This document shows positions 52,653 to 62,613 of a DNA stretch of 64,000 bases, in pieces. This stretch comes from Cupriavidus respiraculi. GTDB lineage: Bacteria > Pseudomonadota > Gammaproteobacteria > Burkholderiales > Burkholderiaceae. Location: positions 558,001-622,000 of the forward strand of contig NZ_CAJZAH010000002.1 of assembly GCF_914271545.1 (NCBI RefSeq). Reading direction: 5' to 3'. How positions within the stretch are numbered: position 1 is the first letter of the stretch; every line of letters begins with the position of its first letter. A program made the translations under genes and the position numbers. The notes below the pieces were generated by a model. That model had not been told where the DNA came from. It ran no database searches and was given only the letters and a program-made list of their open reading frames with translations.

Positions 52653-53747
52653 ATGATGACGCACCTGACCCTGATTGTGCCCTTTTCCGTGCCGCCGGGC
52701 GCCGGCGACGACGCCGACGACGTCGTGCCGGCCGCGCTGCTGCGCCAGTTGGAGTTGCCGGCCCTCGGAAAGTTGCTGACCCGCGCCACGCCCGGCGCGC
52801 GCGAGCGCCACGGCGCGGGCTTCGACCCCACCGCGCTGCGCTCCCTGGCGCACGAGCGCTGGCTGGCCGCCCGTGCCGGACTCTCGACGGCCAGCGTGCC
52901 GAGCGCCCCGTACATGCGCCTGGCGGACGGCGGCGCCCCCGACGAGCGGGCATGGGTCTGCCTGCAGCCGGTGCATATCCATGCCGCGCGCGACCACCTG
53001 GTGCTGATGGACCCGGCGCGGCTCGCCATCCGTGCCGAGGAGGCGGCGGCCCTGCGCGCCGCGATCGAGCCCCTGCTGGCGGAGTCCGGCATCGCGCTCG
53101 AGGCGCCCCACCCCGCCCGCTGGTATCTGCCCGAGGCCGTGTTCGGCCCGCTGGAGGCCACCGCGCCGCTGCGCGCCACCGGTCGCAACATCGACGTGTG
53201 GATGCAGGCCGGCGCGCGGGCGCGCGACTGGCGCCGCTTCCAGAACGAGATCCAGATGACCTGGCACGACCATCCGGTCAACCAGGCGCGCGAGGGCGCG
53301 GGCGAGCTGACCATCAATTCGGTCTGGCTGCACGGCGGCGGCACGCTGGCCAAGGTGCCGCGGCTCGCCGACACGGTGCTCTCGGACGACGCCTTTCTCC
53401 GTGGCCTTGCCACCGCTGGCGGCGCCGCCTGCCTGCCGGTGCCGCCGCGCTTCGAGACGCATGCCGGCAGCGCGCTGGCTTTGCTCGACCACGCCGCCGA
53501 GGCCCATATCGGGCAGGACTGGGGCCTGTGGATCGAGCGCATGCACGCGCTCGAGGCCGAGTGGTTCGCCCCCGCTTTGTCGGCGCTCGAATCCGGTGCC
53601 CTGCAAACCCTGACGCTGGTGCTGGGCGGCGACCACCACTACGCCGAATTCACGGTCGGCCGCGGCGACCTGCGCAAGTTCTGGCGCGGCTTCGGCGGCC
53701 GCGGCGACTGGCGCGCGGTGCTCTCCGACCTTGCACTGGCCGCCTGA
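52653..53747 (+). CDS. RpfE-type conserved protein next to recJ
   Basis: A 364-residue protein of the family annotated as 'RpfE-type regulatory protein', distantly like cofactor-independent phosphoglycerate mutases. Features include LTLIVPFSVPPGAGDD at the start, WVCLQPVHIHAARDHLVLMDP, RNIDVWMQAGARARDWRRFQNEIQM, LTINSVWLHGGG and LVLGGDHHYAEFTV. Its function is not known; in Xanthomonas, rpfE also lies beside recJ. The double ATG at 52653/52656 is used, without a Shine-Dalgarno. It lies 51 bases before recJ. Confidence 0.83.
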   Translation: MMTHLTLIVPFSVPPGAGDDADDVVPAALLRQLELPALGKLLTRATPGARERHGAGFDPTALRSLAHERWLAARAGLSTASVPSAPYMRLADGGAPDERAWVCLQPVHIHAARDHLVLMDPARLAIRAEEAAALRAAIEPLLAESGIALEAPHPARWYLPEAVFGPLEATAPLRATGRNIDVWMQAGARARDWRRFQNEIQMTWHDHPVNQAREGAGELTINSVWLHGGGTLAKVPRLADTVLSDDAFLRGLATAGGAACLPVPPRFETHAGSALALLDHAAEAHIGQDWGLWIERMHALEAEWFAPALSALESGALQTLTLVLGGDHHYAEFTVGRGDLRKFWRGFGGRGDWRAVLSDLALAA

Positions 53748-53798
53748 GCGCCCCCATCGAGGCTTTCCACACGACCCCATGACACCCGCCCGCTCCGC

Positions 53799-55496
53799 AT
53801 GACCCGTATCGCGATCCGCCCCCATCTGCCCGAATGCGCCAGCGCGCTCGCCGCGCACGGCCTGCACCCCACGCTGGCCCGCATCCTGTCCGCGCGCGGC
53901 GTTACCCACGCGGGCGAACTGGCGACGGACCTGCCGGGGCTGGCGCCGCCCGCCGCGATGAAGGGCATCGACCATGCGGCGCGCTACCTGGCCGACGCCA
54001 TCGCCGCCGGCCGCCGGCTGCTGATCGTGGCGGACTACGACTGCGACGGCGCCACCGCCTGCGCGGTCGGCGTGCGCGGCCTGCGCATGCTCGGCGCAAA
54101 GGTGGACTACATCGTGCCGAACCGCTTCGAGTACGGCTACGGGCTGACGCCGGAGATCGTTGCACTCGCGGCGCGGCACGAGCCGGACGTGATCGTCACC
54201 GTGGACAACGGCATCGCCAGCGTCGACGGCGTGGCCGCGGCCAATGCGCGCGGCATCGACGTCGTGGTAACCGACCACCATCTGCCGGGCGACCGCCTGC
54301 CGGACGCCGCGGTGATCGTGAACCCCAACCAGCCCGGCTGCGGATTCCCCAGCAAGAACCTGGCGGGCGTGGGCGTGATGTTCTACACGCTGCTGGCGCT
54401 GCGCGCCGAGATGCGCGGACGCGGGGTGTTCAGCGCCGAGACGCAACCGCGGCTGGATGCGCTGCTGGACCTGGTGGCGCTGGGCACGGTCGCCGACGTG
54501 GTCAAGCTCGACAGCAACAACCGCATCCTGGTCGCGCAGGGCCTGCGCCGGATGCGCGCGGGACGCATGCATCCGGGCGTTGCCGCGCTGTTCCGCGCCG
54601 CCGGCCGCGAAGCCTCGCGCGCCACCACGTTCGACCTCGGCTTCGGCCTGGGGCCGCGCCTGAACGCGGCGGGCCGGCTGGCCGACATGTCGCTGGGCAT
54701 CGAATGCCTGCTGACCGACGACGCCAACCGCGCCTGGGAAATCGCGCAGGAACTGGACGGCATGAACCGGGAGCGGCGCGATATCGAAGCCGGCATGCAG
54801 CAGGAAGCGCTGCGCCTGCTGGAGCAGCCGCTGGACGGCATGGACGCCGCCTCGCGCTTCACCGTCAGCGTGTTCAACGACACCTGGCACCAGGGCGTGA
54901 TCGGCATCGTGGCCTCGCGACTCAAGGAGAAATTCCACCGCCCGACGATCACGTTCGCGCCGGGCGACGAGCAGACCATCAAGGGCTCGGGCCGCTCGAT
55001 CCCGGGCTTTCACCTGCGCGACGCGCTGGATCTGGTGTCCAAGCGCCACCCCGGCCTGCTGGTCAAGTTCGGCGGCCATGCGATGGCCGCCGGCCTGACG
55101 CTGCGCGCCGGCGACTTCGAGCGTTTCATGGACGCGTTCGAGACGGTCGGCCGCGAATGGCTGACCGACGAGCAGCTTGCGCGCGTGATCGAGACGGACG
55201 GCGATATCGAGGACCACTGCTTCGACCCGGCCTTCGTCACGATGCTCGAAGGCCATGTGTGGGGCCAGGGCTTTCCGCCCCCCACCTTCTGCGGCGAGTT
55301 CAACGTGCTGCGCCAGAGCGTGCTCAAGGGCAAGCACCTGAAGCTGCAGCTGGGCCGCGGCAACCGTCAGTTCGACGCGATCTGGTTCAACCACGCCGAT
55401 ACGCTGGGCGCCAGCGCGATGGTGGCCTACCGGCTGGACAACAACACCTTCAACGGCGTCACGCGCGTGCAGATGGTGATCGAGCACGCGCAGTAG
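53799..55496 (+). CDS. recJ: Single-stranded-DNA-specific exonuclease RecJ
   Basis: RecJ degrades single-stranded DNA 5' to 3' in recombination and mismatch repair. The 565-residue protein has the DHH-superfamily motifs: VADYDCDGATA (D79, D81, D83), TVDNGIAS, VVTDHHLPGDRLPDA, LGTVADVV, the DHHA1 region GIVASRLKEKFHRP with GSGRSIPGFHL and GGHAMAAGLTL. A C-terminal OB-fold part follows. It lies 51 bases after the rpfE-like gene. Confidence 0.97.
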   Translation: MTRIAIRPHLPECASALAAHGLHPTLARILSARGVTHAGELATDLPGLAPPAAMKGIDHAARYLADAIAAGRRLLIVADYDCDGATACAVGVRGLRMLGAKVDYIVPNRFEYGYGLTPEIVALAARHEPDVIVTVDNGIASVDGVAAANARGIDVVVTDHHLPGDRLPDAAVIVNPNQPGCGFPSKNLAGVGVMFYTLLALRAEMRGRGVFSAETQPRLDALLDLVALGTVADVVKLDSNNRILVAQGLRRMRAGRMHPGVAALFRAAGREASRATTFDLGFGLGPRLNAAGRLADMSLGIECLLTDDANRAWEIAQELDGMNRERRDIEAGMQQEALRLLEQPLDGMDAASRFTVSVFNDTWHQGVIGIVASRLKEKFHRPTITFAPGDEQTIKGSGRSIPGFHLRDALDLVSKRHPGLLVKFGGHAMAAGLTLRAGDFERFMDAFETVGREWLTDEQLARVIETDGDIEDHCFDPAFVTMLEGHVWGQGFPPPTFCGEFNVLRQSVLKGKHLKLQLGRGNRQFDAIWFNHADTLGASAMVAYRLDNNTFNGVTRVQMVIEHAQ

Positions 55497-55515
55497 CGCG
55501 CGCCCCCTCTCCCGT

Positions 55516-56253
55516 TCAGCCCCGCGCCGGCAGCAGCCCGGTCGGGTCCACCGGCTTGCCGTTGCCGCGCACCTCGAAATGCAGCTCGCTGGCCGCGGCG
55601 CCCATGCGACCGACCTCCTGGCCCGCGGCGATCTGCGCGCCTTCCTTGACGGTGGGCTTGTCCAGGTTGCCGTAGACCGTCAGCCAGTCGTCGTTGTGCT
55701 TGACGATGACGAGCATGCCGTAGCCGCGCAGTGTGCCGACATGGATGGCCCATCCCGCCGCCGCGGCGCGCACGCTGGCGTTGGCCGGCGTGGCGATGGT
55801 CAGCCCCTTGCTGCCCGGCGGCGCATACCCCTTGGTGACGGCCCCCTCCACGGGCCATTGCAGCCGGATGCTGCTCGCCGGCGGGCGCGACGCCGTGCGC
55901 GGCTCGCTGCGCGGGGTCTCGGCGACCGCCGCCGGCTGACCGGTGGACGCCGTCGACGACGCGGCCGCGCCATTTGGCTGGATCCGGATCAGCTGGCCCA
56001 CCTCGATGCGATCGGCGCTGGGCAGATCGTTCCAGCGCGTCAAGTCCCGCACGGAGCGCTTGTGGCGGCGTGCGATCGAGTAAAGCGTGTCGCCCGACTG
56101 CACGCGATAGAAACCGGGCGGGGCCGGCTCGCTTGCCAGCGTGCCGCAGCCCGCCGCCACCGCGGCGGCGGCGGCGGCCAGAAGGACGAGCGCGCGACGG
56201 CGGCCCGGCGCCCCGTCCCACGGCATGGGGCTCTGTGTCATTGCCTTGTTCAT
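55516..56253 (-). CDS. NlpD-like LysM/LytM lipoprotein with degenerate peptidase domain
   Basis: A 245-residue lipoprotein (lipobox VAAGC, Cys36). A LysM domain follows (about 47-92, YRVQSGDTLYSIARRHKRSV), then a Ser/Thr/Pro linker and a LytM/M23 domain (VEGAVTKGYAPPGSKGLTI to LHFEVRGNGKPVDPTGLLP). The zinc ligands are missing: SKGLTI has Lys where His is expected, YGNLDKP lacks the AYAH His, and LHFEV has one His where LxH-x-H is needed. Such proteins (NlpD, EnvC) activate amidases rather than cut peptidoglycan. It lies between recJ and the divergent prfB. Confidence 0.9.
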   Translation of the reverse strand: MNKAMTQSPMPWDGAPGRRRALVLLAAAAAAVAAGCGTLASEPAPPGFYRVQSGDTLYSIARRHKRSVRDLTRWNDLPSADRIEVGQLIRIQPNGAAASSTASTGQPAAVAETPRSEPRTASRPPASSIRLQWPVEGAVTKGYAPPGSKGLTIATPANASVRAAAAGWAIHVGTLRGYGMLVIVKHNDDWLTVYGNLDKPTVKEGAQIAAGQEVGRMGAAASELHFEVRGNGKPVDPTGLLPARG

Positions 56254-56456
56254 TGCTGTTGTCTGCCGCTCCCGATATCTGCTTGAGGTTCCTGCCTGCG
56301 GTGGCCCTGCGCGGCGCCATCGAGGGGCCGCCTGGCGACGCATGATGCCGCATCCTGCCAATGTAACGGCCGCCGCACCCGCAACTGTAGACTGCGGCAA
56401 GGCCGCCGGGTTCGGGTTTACCGCGACGGGCGCGGCGAAATCAAGCCTCGATCCGC

Positions 56457-56462
56457 TATAAT
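56457..56462 (+). promoter_or_regulatory. -10 box of prfB
   Basis: A perfect TATAAT 27 bases upstream of the prfB ATG. The -35 region (56434-56439) is weak. AGGGA follows before the start codon. Confidence 0.5.
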
Positions 56463-56489
56463 TCACGGTTTTCAAAGCGCAGGGACACC

Positions 56490-57594
56490 ATGGAAGCAGA
56501 ACGCCTCAACGCCATCTCCGGCGCCATCTCCGATCTCCGTTCGCGAACGGAAGATCTACGGGGGTATCTTTGACTACGATGTCAAAGTAGGACGCCTGGA
56601 CGAAGTCAACGGCGAGCTGGAAGACCCCGAGGTCTGGAACAACCCCAAGCGGGCCCAGGATCTCGGCAAGGAAAAGAAGATGCTCGAGGGCGTGGTCGGC
56701 GTCCTGGGCAAGCTGACGGAAGACCTCGATAGCGCGCAGGAGCTGTACGACCTCGCGCGCGAGGAAGGCGACGACGACACGCTGGCCTCGATCGAGAGCG
56801 ATGTCGCGGGCTTCGAGGCCATCGTGGCCGACATGGAATTTCGCCGCATGTTCGCCGGCGAGATGGACCAGGCCAACGCCTTCATCGATATCCAGGCCGG
56901 CGCCGGCGGCACCGAAGCGTGCGACTGGGCCTCGATGCTGCTGCGCCAGTACCTGAAGTACTGCGAGCGCAAGGGCTTCAAGGCCGAGGTGCTGGAAGAA
57001 TCCGAAGGCGACGTGGCGGGTATCAAGAGCGCGACGATCAAGGTCGAGGGCGAATACGCCTTCGGCTACCTGCGGACCGAGACGGGCGTGCACCGGCTGG
57101 TGCGCAAGTCGCCGTTCGACTCGTCGGGCGGCCGCCATACGTCGTTCTCGTCGGTGTTCGTGTACCCCGAGGTCGACGAATCGTTCGAGGTCGAGGTCAA
57201 TCCCGCCGATCTGCGCGTCGATACCTACCGTGCCTCGGGCGCGGGCGGCCAGCACATCAACAAGACCGATTCCGCCGTGCGTATCACCCATATCCCGACC
57301 GGCATCGTGGTCCAGTGCCAGAACGACCGCTCGCAGCACCGCAACCGCGCCGAAGCGATGTCGATGCTCAAGTCGCGCCTGTACGAGCACGAGATGCGCA
57401 AGCGCCAGGCCGAGGCGGACAAGCTGGAATCGTCCAAGACCGATGTGGGCTGGGGCCACCAGATCCGTTCCTATGTGCTGGACCAGAGCCGCATCAAGGA
57501 TCTGCGCACCAACGTGGAAATGTCCAACACGCAAAAGGTGCTGGACGGCGACCTGGACCCGTTCATCGTAGCCAGCCTGAAGCAGGGGCTGTAA
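56490..57594 (+). CDS. prfB: Peptide chain release factor 2 with programmed +1 frameshift
   Basis: RF2 ends translation at UGA and UAA. The gene starts at ATG 56490. Codon 27 is CTT (56568-56570) followed by an in-frame TGA (56571-56573). Reading resumes one base on (GAC, from 56572), so the product is joined from 56490-56570 and 56572-57594, 367 residues. The slippery site has the classic AGGGGGTATCTTTGAC form with a Shine-Dalgarno-like GGGGG. The SPF anticodon tripeptide (KSPFDSSGG) and catalytic GGQ ([12 protein letters not shown]) are intact. The gene is autoregulated by RF2 level, as in most bacteria. Confidence 0.98.
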
Positions 57595-57604
57595 GCAGTG
57601 CAGC

Positions 57605-57631
57605 GCCCGCGGCACCCGTGCCGCGGGCTTT
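57605..57631 (+). terminator. Intrinsic terminator after prfB
   Basis: Perfect 11-base arms GCCCGCGGCAC (57605-57615) and GTGCCGCGGGC (57618-57628), followed by TTT. The T-run is short, so termination may be partial. Confidence 0.65.
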
Positions 57632-57672
57632 CATGTTTCCACCTCTGTGCCCATCCGCACCGGCGAACTTCC

Positions 57673-58467
57673 ATGACCGCAGCCCCGATGTCCGCAACCT
57701 CGTCCGCAAACCCGTCTGCAACCCACCTGATCGTCGTGACCGGCGCCTCTCGCGGCCTGGGCGCCGCGCTCGTGCGCGCCCTGCTCGTGCCGGGCAATCA
57801 TCTGGTCTGCGTCTCGCGCAGCCGCAATCCGGAACTGGAACAGGAGGCCGCGGCCAGCGGCGTGCCGGTGGCCTGGCACCTGCAGGACCTGTCGCAGCCG
57901 ATGCAGGCCGCGACGTGGCTGGCCAGCGTGCTGGATGCCGTCGACGAACCCCATGCCAGCGCCACGCTGATCCTGAACGCGGGCGTGATCGAGCCGATCG
58001 GTCCGATCACGCAGCTGCATGAATCGACGCTGGTGCCGCATCTGCTGACCAACCTGGCCGCGCCGATGACCATGACCGGCGCCTTCCTGGAGCGCAGCGA
58101 GCGCTATGGCTGCCCGCGCAAGGTGCTGGCCATCTCGTCGGGCGCGGCGCGCCGGCCGGTCGAGGGCTGGAGCGCGTACTGCGCCGGCAAGGCCGGACTG
58201 GACATGTTCATGCGCTCGGTCAACGCCGAGTACGCCGGCGCCGACGCCGCGCGTGCGGTGCGCGCCGTGGCGCTCGCCCCTGGCGTGGTGGACACCGGCA
58301 TGCAGGCCACGATCCGCGACGCGGACTTCGCCCAGGTGCAGCGCTTCCGCGACCTGAAGGAGAACGATCAGCTCGCCAGCCCCGACGACACCGCCAAACG
58401 GATTGCCGCCTACCTGAACCGCCCCGACTTCGGCGCGACCGAGATCGACGACATCCGGAACGCGTAA
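57673..58467 (+). CDS. Short-chain dehydrogenase/reductase, sepiapterin-reductase-like
   Basis: A 264-residue classical SDR: cofactor motif VVTGASRGLGAALVRALL (about 22-39), LILNAGVIEPIG (NAG), catalytic Ser in AISSGAA and SAYCAGKAGLD with the Y-x-x-x-K pair. The long early loop (SRNPELEQEAAASGVPVAWHL) resembles sepiapterin reductase-like SDRs. The substrate is unknown. The ATG at 57673 is used. It sits between prfB and lysS, an arrangement likely to give a short operon after partial termination. Confidence 0.88.
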   Translation: MTAAPMSATSSANPSATHLIVVTGASRGLGAALVRALLVPGNHLVCVSRSRNPELEQEAAASGVPVAWHLQDLSQPMQAATWLASVLDAVDEPHASATLILNAGVIEPIGPITQLHESTLVPHLLTNLAAPMTMTGAFLERSERYGCPRKVLAISSGAARRPVEGWSAYCAGKAGLDMFMRSVNAEYAGADAARAVRAVALAPGVVDTGMQATIRDADFAQVQRFRDLKENDQLASPDDTAKRIAAYLNRPDFGATEIDDIRNA

Positions 58468-58557
58468 GCAGCGCGCGCGGGACCGCCTCCCGTCCCGCCG
58501 CCGACACGCAGTACCAGACCTTCGCGGCCCACGCGCCGCCAGCATCATCAAGACATC

Positions 58558-60099
58558 ATGACCGAACCGACCCGCGCGCCCGCTGCGCCAGAATCCGCCA
58601 ACGGCGCCGCCGACGAGAACAAGATCATGGCCGAGCGCCGCGAGAAGCTGCAGGCGCTGCGCCAGCAGGGCGTGGCCTTCCCCAACGATTTCCGCCCGAC
58701 CCACCAGGCCGCGGCGCTGCACGCCGCCCATGGCGAGTCCGACCAGGCCGCGCTGGAAGCGCAGCCGGTCGAGGTTGCCATTGCCGGCCGCATGATGCTC
58801 AAGCGCGTGATGGGCAAGGCCAGCTTCGCCACCGTGCAGGACGGCAGCGGCCAGATTCAGTTCTACATCACCCGCGACAAGGTCGGCGAGGACGTCTATG
58901 CCGCCTTCAAGCACTGGGACCTGGGCGACATCATCAGCGCGCGCGGCCTGCTGTTCCGCACCAACAAGGGCGAGCTGTCGGTGCAGGTGCAGGAGCTGCG
59001 CCTGCTGTCCAAGTCGCTGCGCCCGCTGCCGGACAAGTTCCACGGCCTGGCCGACCAGGAGACGAAATACCGCCAGCGCTATGTGGACCTGATCGTATCG
59101 CCGGAGACGCGCGCCACCTTCCGCGCCCGCACCGCCGCGATCTCGTCGCTGCGCCGGCATATGGCAGAGGCGGGCTTCATGGAAGTCGAAACGCCGATGC
59201 TGCATCCGATCCCGGGCGGCGCGACGGCCAAGCCCTTCATCACGCACCACAACGCGCTGGACATGCAGATGTTCCTGCGCATCGCGCCCGAGCTGTACCT
59301 GAAGCGCCTGATCGTCGGCGGCTTCGAGCGCGTGTTCGAGATCAACCGCAATTTCCGCAACGAGGGGGTCAGCCCGCGCCACAACCCCGAGTTCACGATG
59401 ATGGAGTTCTACGCGGCCTACACGGACTACCGCTGGCTGATGGACTTCACCGAAGACCTGATCCGCCGTGCCGCCATCGATGCGCGCGGCAGCGCCACCG
59501 TGACCTACCAGGGCCGCGAGCTCGACCTGGCCAAGCCGTTCCACCGCCTGACGATCTGCCAGGCCATCCAGAAGTTCGCGCCGCAATACACCGACGCGCA
59601 ACTGGCCGATGCCGACTTCCTGCGCACCGAGCTGAAGAGGTTCGGCGTCAACACCAGCGCGCCGCAGTTCCTCAACGCGGGCCTGGGCACGCTGCAACTG
59701 GTGCTGTTCGAGGAAACCGCGGAAAGCCAGCTGTGGGAGCCGACCTTCATCGTCGACTACCCGGTGGAAGTGTCGCCGCTGGCGCGCGCCTCGGACACGA
59801 CGCCCGGCATCACGGAGCGCTTCGAGCTGTTCATTACCGGCCGCGAGATCGCCAATGGCTTCTCGGAGCTGAACGACGCAGAGGACCAGGCCGACCGCTT
59901 CCGCCGCCAGGTGGAGCAGAAGGACGCGGGCGACGAGGAGGCGATGTACTTCGACGCCGACTATATCCGCGCGCTCGAATACGGCATGCCCCCGACGGGC
60001 GGCTGCGGTATCGGCATCGACCGCCTGGTCATGCTGCTGACCGACAGCCCCAATATCCGCGACGTCATCCTGTTCCCGCACCTGCGGCGCGAGGACTGA
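58558..60099 (+). CDS. lysS: Lysyl-tRNA synthetase, class II
   Basis: This class II synthetase charges tRNA-Lys. The 513-residue protein has an N-terminal OB-fold ([23 protein letters not shown]), motif 2 around [19 protein letters not shown] and motif 3 with [30 protein letters not shown], typical of LysRS motif 1, is present. It lies 90 bases after the SDR gene. Confidence 0.97.
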   Translation: MTEPTRAPAAPESANGAADENKIMAERREKLQALRQQGVAFPNDFRPTHQAAALHAAHGESDQAALEAQPVEVAIAGRMMLKRVMGKASFATVQDGSGQIQFYITRDKVGEDVYAAFKHWDLGDIISARGLLFRTNKGELSVQVQELRLLSKSLRPLPDKFHGLADQETKYRQRYVDLIVSPETRATFRARTAAISSLRRHMAEAGFMEVETPMLHPIPGGATAKPFITHHNALDMQMFLRIAPELYLKRLIVGGFERVFEINRNFRNEGVSPRHNPEFTMMEFYAAYTDYRWLMDFTEDLIRRAAIDARGSATVTYQGRELDLAKPFHRLTICQAIQKFAPQYTDAQLADADFLRTELKRFGVNTSAPQFLNAGLGTLQLVLFEETAESQLWEPTFIVDYPVEVSPLARASDTTPGITERFELFITGREIANGFSELNDAEDQADRFRRQVEQKDAGDEEAMYFDADYIRALEYGMPPTGGCGIGIDRLVMLLTDSPNIRDVILFPHLRRED

Positions 60100-60103
60100 G
60101 CGT

Positions 60104-61105
60104 TCACCCCTGCCGCCGCGTGGCCCTGCGCCGCGCGGCCGGCGCCGGCCTCGCCGGGGCGAGGTCGAGCACCCTGCCCCGCTGCGCCTCGAAGCGGGCG
60201 CCCTCCGCCACCAGCCATTCCTCCACGGTCGCCACCTGCGGCGACTGCCCGTGCGCCGAGACGAAGTAGTACGACGCCTCGCTGCGCACATGGACGCCGA
60301 ACAGGTCCACCAGCCGTCCCGTCTCGATATCCTCCAGCACCAGCGCGGTGCGGCCCATCGCGATGCCCTGCCCCGTCAGCGCGGCGCTGATCGCCAACTG
60401 CGAGAGATTGAAGCGATGGCCCTGCTCGAAGTCCGGCACCTCGACGCCGGCATGCGCCAGCCACCGCCGCCATTCCGCGAATTCCCCCGCGCCGTCCCAC
60501 GGGCTGACGTCGTGCAGCAGCATCGCCCCGCGCAGGTCGCGCGGCGTGCGCAGCTCCGGATGCGCGGCCACGAACGCCGGGCTTGCCACCGGCAATAGCC
60601 ATTCGTCGAGAAACTGCCGCGCCTTCAGGTCGGCATAGCCGCCCGGATCGAAGCGCACGGCGGCCTCGATGCCGTCGCGCACCATCCGGGTGCGATCGAG
60701 CGCATGGAATTCCCCGTACACCCGCAGCCCGATGTCCGCATGGTCGCGGAAGAACTCGCTCAGGCGCGGCGTGAGCCAGCGCATCGCGAACGACGGCGAA
60801 CACGACAGCGCAATGGGGCCCGCGTGGTCCTGCCGGCGCAGCTGCGTCAGCGTGCCTTCGATCGCCTGGAACGACTCGCGCAGCACGAAGCGCAGCCGCT
60901 CGCCGTCCGGGGTCACCACCAGCGCGCGCGGCGTGCGCAGGAACAGCGGGCGTTGCAGCCACTGTTCCAGTTGCTTCACCTGCTGACTGACAGCGCCCTG
61001 CGTGATGCACAACTCGCGGGCGGCGAGCGTGAAGTTGCTGTGGCGGGCCGCTGCCTCGAAACAGCGCAGCCATCCCAATAATGAGGAAGAGAGCACGGTA
61101 GCCAT
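60104..61105 (-). CDS. LysR-family regulator, DsdC/GcvA-like
   Basis: A 333-residue LysR-type regulator: N-terminal winged HTH ([19 protein letters not shown], then [20 protein letters not shown]) and a periplasmic-binding-like effector domain (about 92-300). The helix sequence fits the GcvA/DsdC branch. It is divergent from the D-serine dehydratase gene, the same arrangement as dsdC/dsdA in E. coli, so control of D-serine breakdown is a likely inference. Its start codon overlaps an inverted repeat (ATTAGTAGCGCTAAT), suggesting autoregulation. Confidence 0.88.
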   Translation of the reverse strand: MATVLSSSLLGWLRCFEAAARHSNFTLAARELCITQGAVSQQVKQLEQWLQRPLFLRTPRALVVTPDGERLRFVLRESFQAIEGTLTQLRRQDHAGPIALSCSPSFAMRWLTPRLSEFFRDHADIGLRVYGEFHALDRTRMVRDGIEAAVRFDPGGYADLKARQFLDEWLLPVASPAFVAAHPELRTPRDLRGAMLLHDVSPWDGAGEFAEWRRWLAHAGVEVPDFEQGHRFNLSQLAISAALTGQGIAMGRTALVLEDIETGRLVDLFGVHVRSEASYYFVSAHGQSPQVATVEEWLVAEGARFEAQRGRVLDLAPARPAPAARRRATRRQG

Positions 61106-61118
61106 TAGTAGCGCTAAT
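61104..61118. promoter_or_regulatory. LysR-type operator overlapping the regulator start
   Basis: ATTAG-TAGCG-CTAAT, an inverted repeat with 5-base arms, covering the first base pairs of the LysR coding region. The spacing suits a LysR-type dimer site. Confidence 0.5.
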
Positions 61119-61144
61119 GCATGGATCAGTACAAATGGTTTGTC

Positions 61145-61170
61145 ACATTGGCACGCGGCGCCAACAATGT
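61145..61170. promoter_or_regulatory. Second inverted repeat between lysR and dsdA
   Basis: ACATTG (61145-61150) pairs with CAATGT (61165-61170), and inside them TTGGC with GCCAA. It lies about 63 bases upstream of the dsdA ATG and is a candidate activation site for the divergent LysR regulator. Confidence 0.45.
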
Positions 61171-61232
61171 GTCCACGATGTCCGACGAAAAGGCTTCGTC
61201 GACCGACTGCTGACCACGAGGACCCTACCGGC

Positions 61233-62582
61233 ATGACCGCCCACTCCGCCCCGTTTCCGCACGACACCGAGGCGCATCTGGCCGCGCTTCGCGGCGCCCG
61301 GCCCACGCTGTGGCTCAATCCCGACCTTTCCCGCGAACGTCCGGATGCGCTCGCGGCGGGCGGCAAGAGCATTAGTCTAGCTGATGTGCAGCAGGCCCGG
61401 GCGCGCTTCCGGCGCTTCGCACCGCTGCTCGCGAGGCTGTTTCCCGAACTGGGCGCCACCGGGGGCGTCATCGAATCCGATCTGGTCGCCGCGCCGGCGC
61501 TGCAGCGGGCGCTGGACCTGCCTTCCGCACACGGCGTGCTGTGGCTCAAGCAGGATCATCTGCTGCCGGTGGCCGGCTCCATCAAGGCCCGCGGCGGCAT
61601 CCACGAGGTGCTCGAGTTCGCCGAGACGCTGGCGCTGGAGCATGGCCTGATCACGCTCGAATCCGACTACACCGCGCTGGCCGGCGACGCCGCGCGCGCG
61701 CTGTTCTCGCGCTACGAGGTGGCGGTGGGCTCCACCGGCAATCTCGGACTGAGCATCGGCGTGATGGCGTCGGCGCTGGGTTTTCGCGCCGCCGTCCATA
61801 TGTCGTCCGACGCCAAGGCATGGAAGAAGGACCGCCTGCGCGCCCGCGGCGTGGAGGTGGTCGAGCATGCCGGCGACTACGAGGAGGCCGTGGCGGCCGG
61901 ACGCCGCCAGGCCGAACAGGATCCCTTCTGCTATTTCGTCGATGACGAGCGCTCGCTGTCGCTGCTGCTTGGCTACAGCGCCGCGGCGCTGCACCTGGGC
62001 GAGCAGCTGCGCGAGCGCGGCCTCGCGCCCGATGCCGCGCATCCGCTCTTCGTCTACCTGCCGTGCGGGGTCGGCGGGGCACCGGCCGGCATCGCGTTCG
62101 GCCTGAGGCAGCTCTACGGCCCGTATGTGCACTGCTTCTTCGTGGAGCCCACGCAATCGCCCTGCTTCGTCGTGCAGATGATGGCCGCCGGCGAAGGCAA
62201 TCCGTCAGTCTACGACTACGGCCTGACCAATCGCACCGAGGCGGACGGGCTTGCCGTGCCGCGCGCCTCCGAACTGGCCGCGCAGGTCATGCGCCAGCAA
62301 CTGGCCGGCGTGCTGACCGTCGAGGACGACACGCTGTTCCGCCTGCTGCATCTGGCCGCGACCACCGAAAACGTGCGCGTCGAGCCGTCCGCGGCGGCCG
62401 GCATCGCCGGCCCCGCGATGCTGACCGGCACCGCGGCCGGACGCGCCTACCTGGCGCGCCACGGCCTCGATGCGGTCATGCATCAGGCCGTGCACCTGGC
62501 CTGGACCACCGGTGGACTGTTCGTTCCCGAAGACGAATACCAGCGCTTTTTCGCCCGCGGCGCGGCACTCGCCGCCGCCTGA
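61233..62582 (+). CDS. dsdA: D-serine ammonia-lyase
   Basis: DsdA is a PLP enzyme that deaminates D-serine to pyruvate and ammonia. The 449-residue protein has the Schiff-base Lys in [13 protein letters not shown] (K118, as in E. coli DsdA), the phosphate-binding [25 protein letters not shown] and a late TTGG. The ATG at 61233 is used; the frame is open further up but without resemblance. It is divergent from a LysR-type regulator and 31 bases upstream of a Bug transporter gene, so use of D-amino acids is the probable theme. Confidence 0.95.
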   Translation: MTAHSAPFPHDTEAHLAALRGARPTLWLNPDLSRERPDALAAGGKSISLADVQQARARFRRFAPLLARLFPELGATGGVIESDLVAAPALQRALDLPSAHGVLWLKQDHLLPVAGSIKARGGIHEVLEFAETLALEHGLITLESDYTALAGDAARALFSRYEVAVGSTGNLGLSIGVMASALGFRAAVHMSSDAKAWKKDRLRARGVEVVEHAGDYEEAVAAGRRQAEQDPFCYFVDDERSLSLLLGYSAAALHLGEQLRERGLAPDAAHPLFVYLPCGVGGAPAGIAFGLRQLYGPYVHCFFVEPTQSPCFVVQMMAAGEGNPSVYDYGLTNRTEADGLAVPRASELAAQVMRQQLAGVLTVEDDTLFRLLHLAATTENVRVEPSAAAGIAGPAMLTGTAAGRAYLARHGLDAVMHQAVHLAWTTGGLFVPEDEYQRFFARGAALAAA

Positions 62583-62613
62583 ACCGTATCCCCTCTTCAG
62601 CAGGAGAATCATC

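Noticed and set aside
52590-55487. Minus-strand open frame of 965 codons opposite the rpfE-like gene and recJ
   Set aside because: recJ and the rpfE-like gene are clearly real on the plus strand; this frame has no recognisable domain and is His/Arg/Gln-rich.
56571-56573. In-frame TGA in prfB taken as a pseudogene or sequencing error
   Set aside because: The stop sits in the classical RF2 frameshift context and the rest of the protein is intact.
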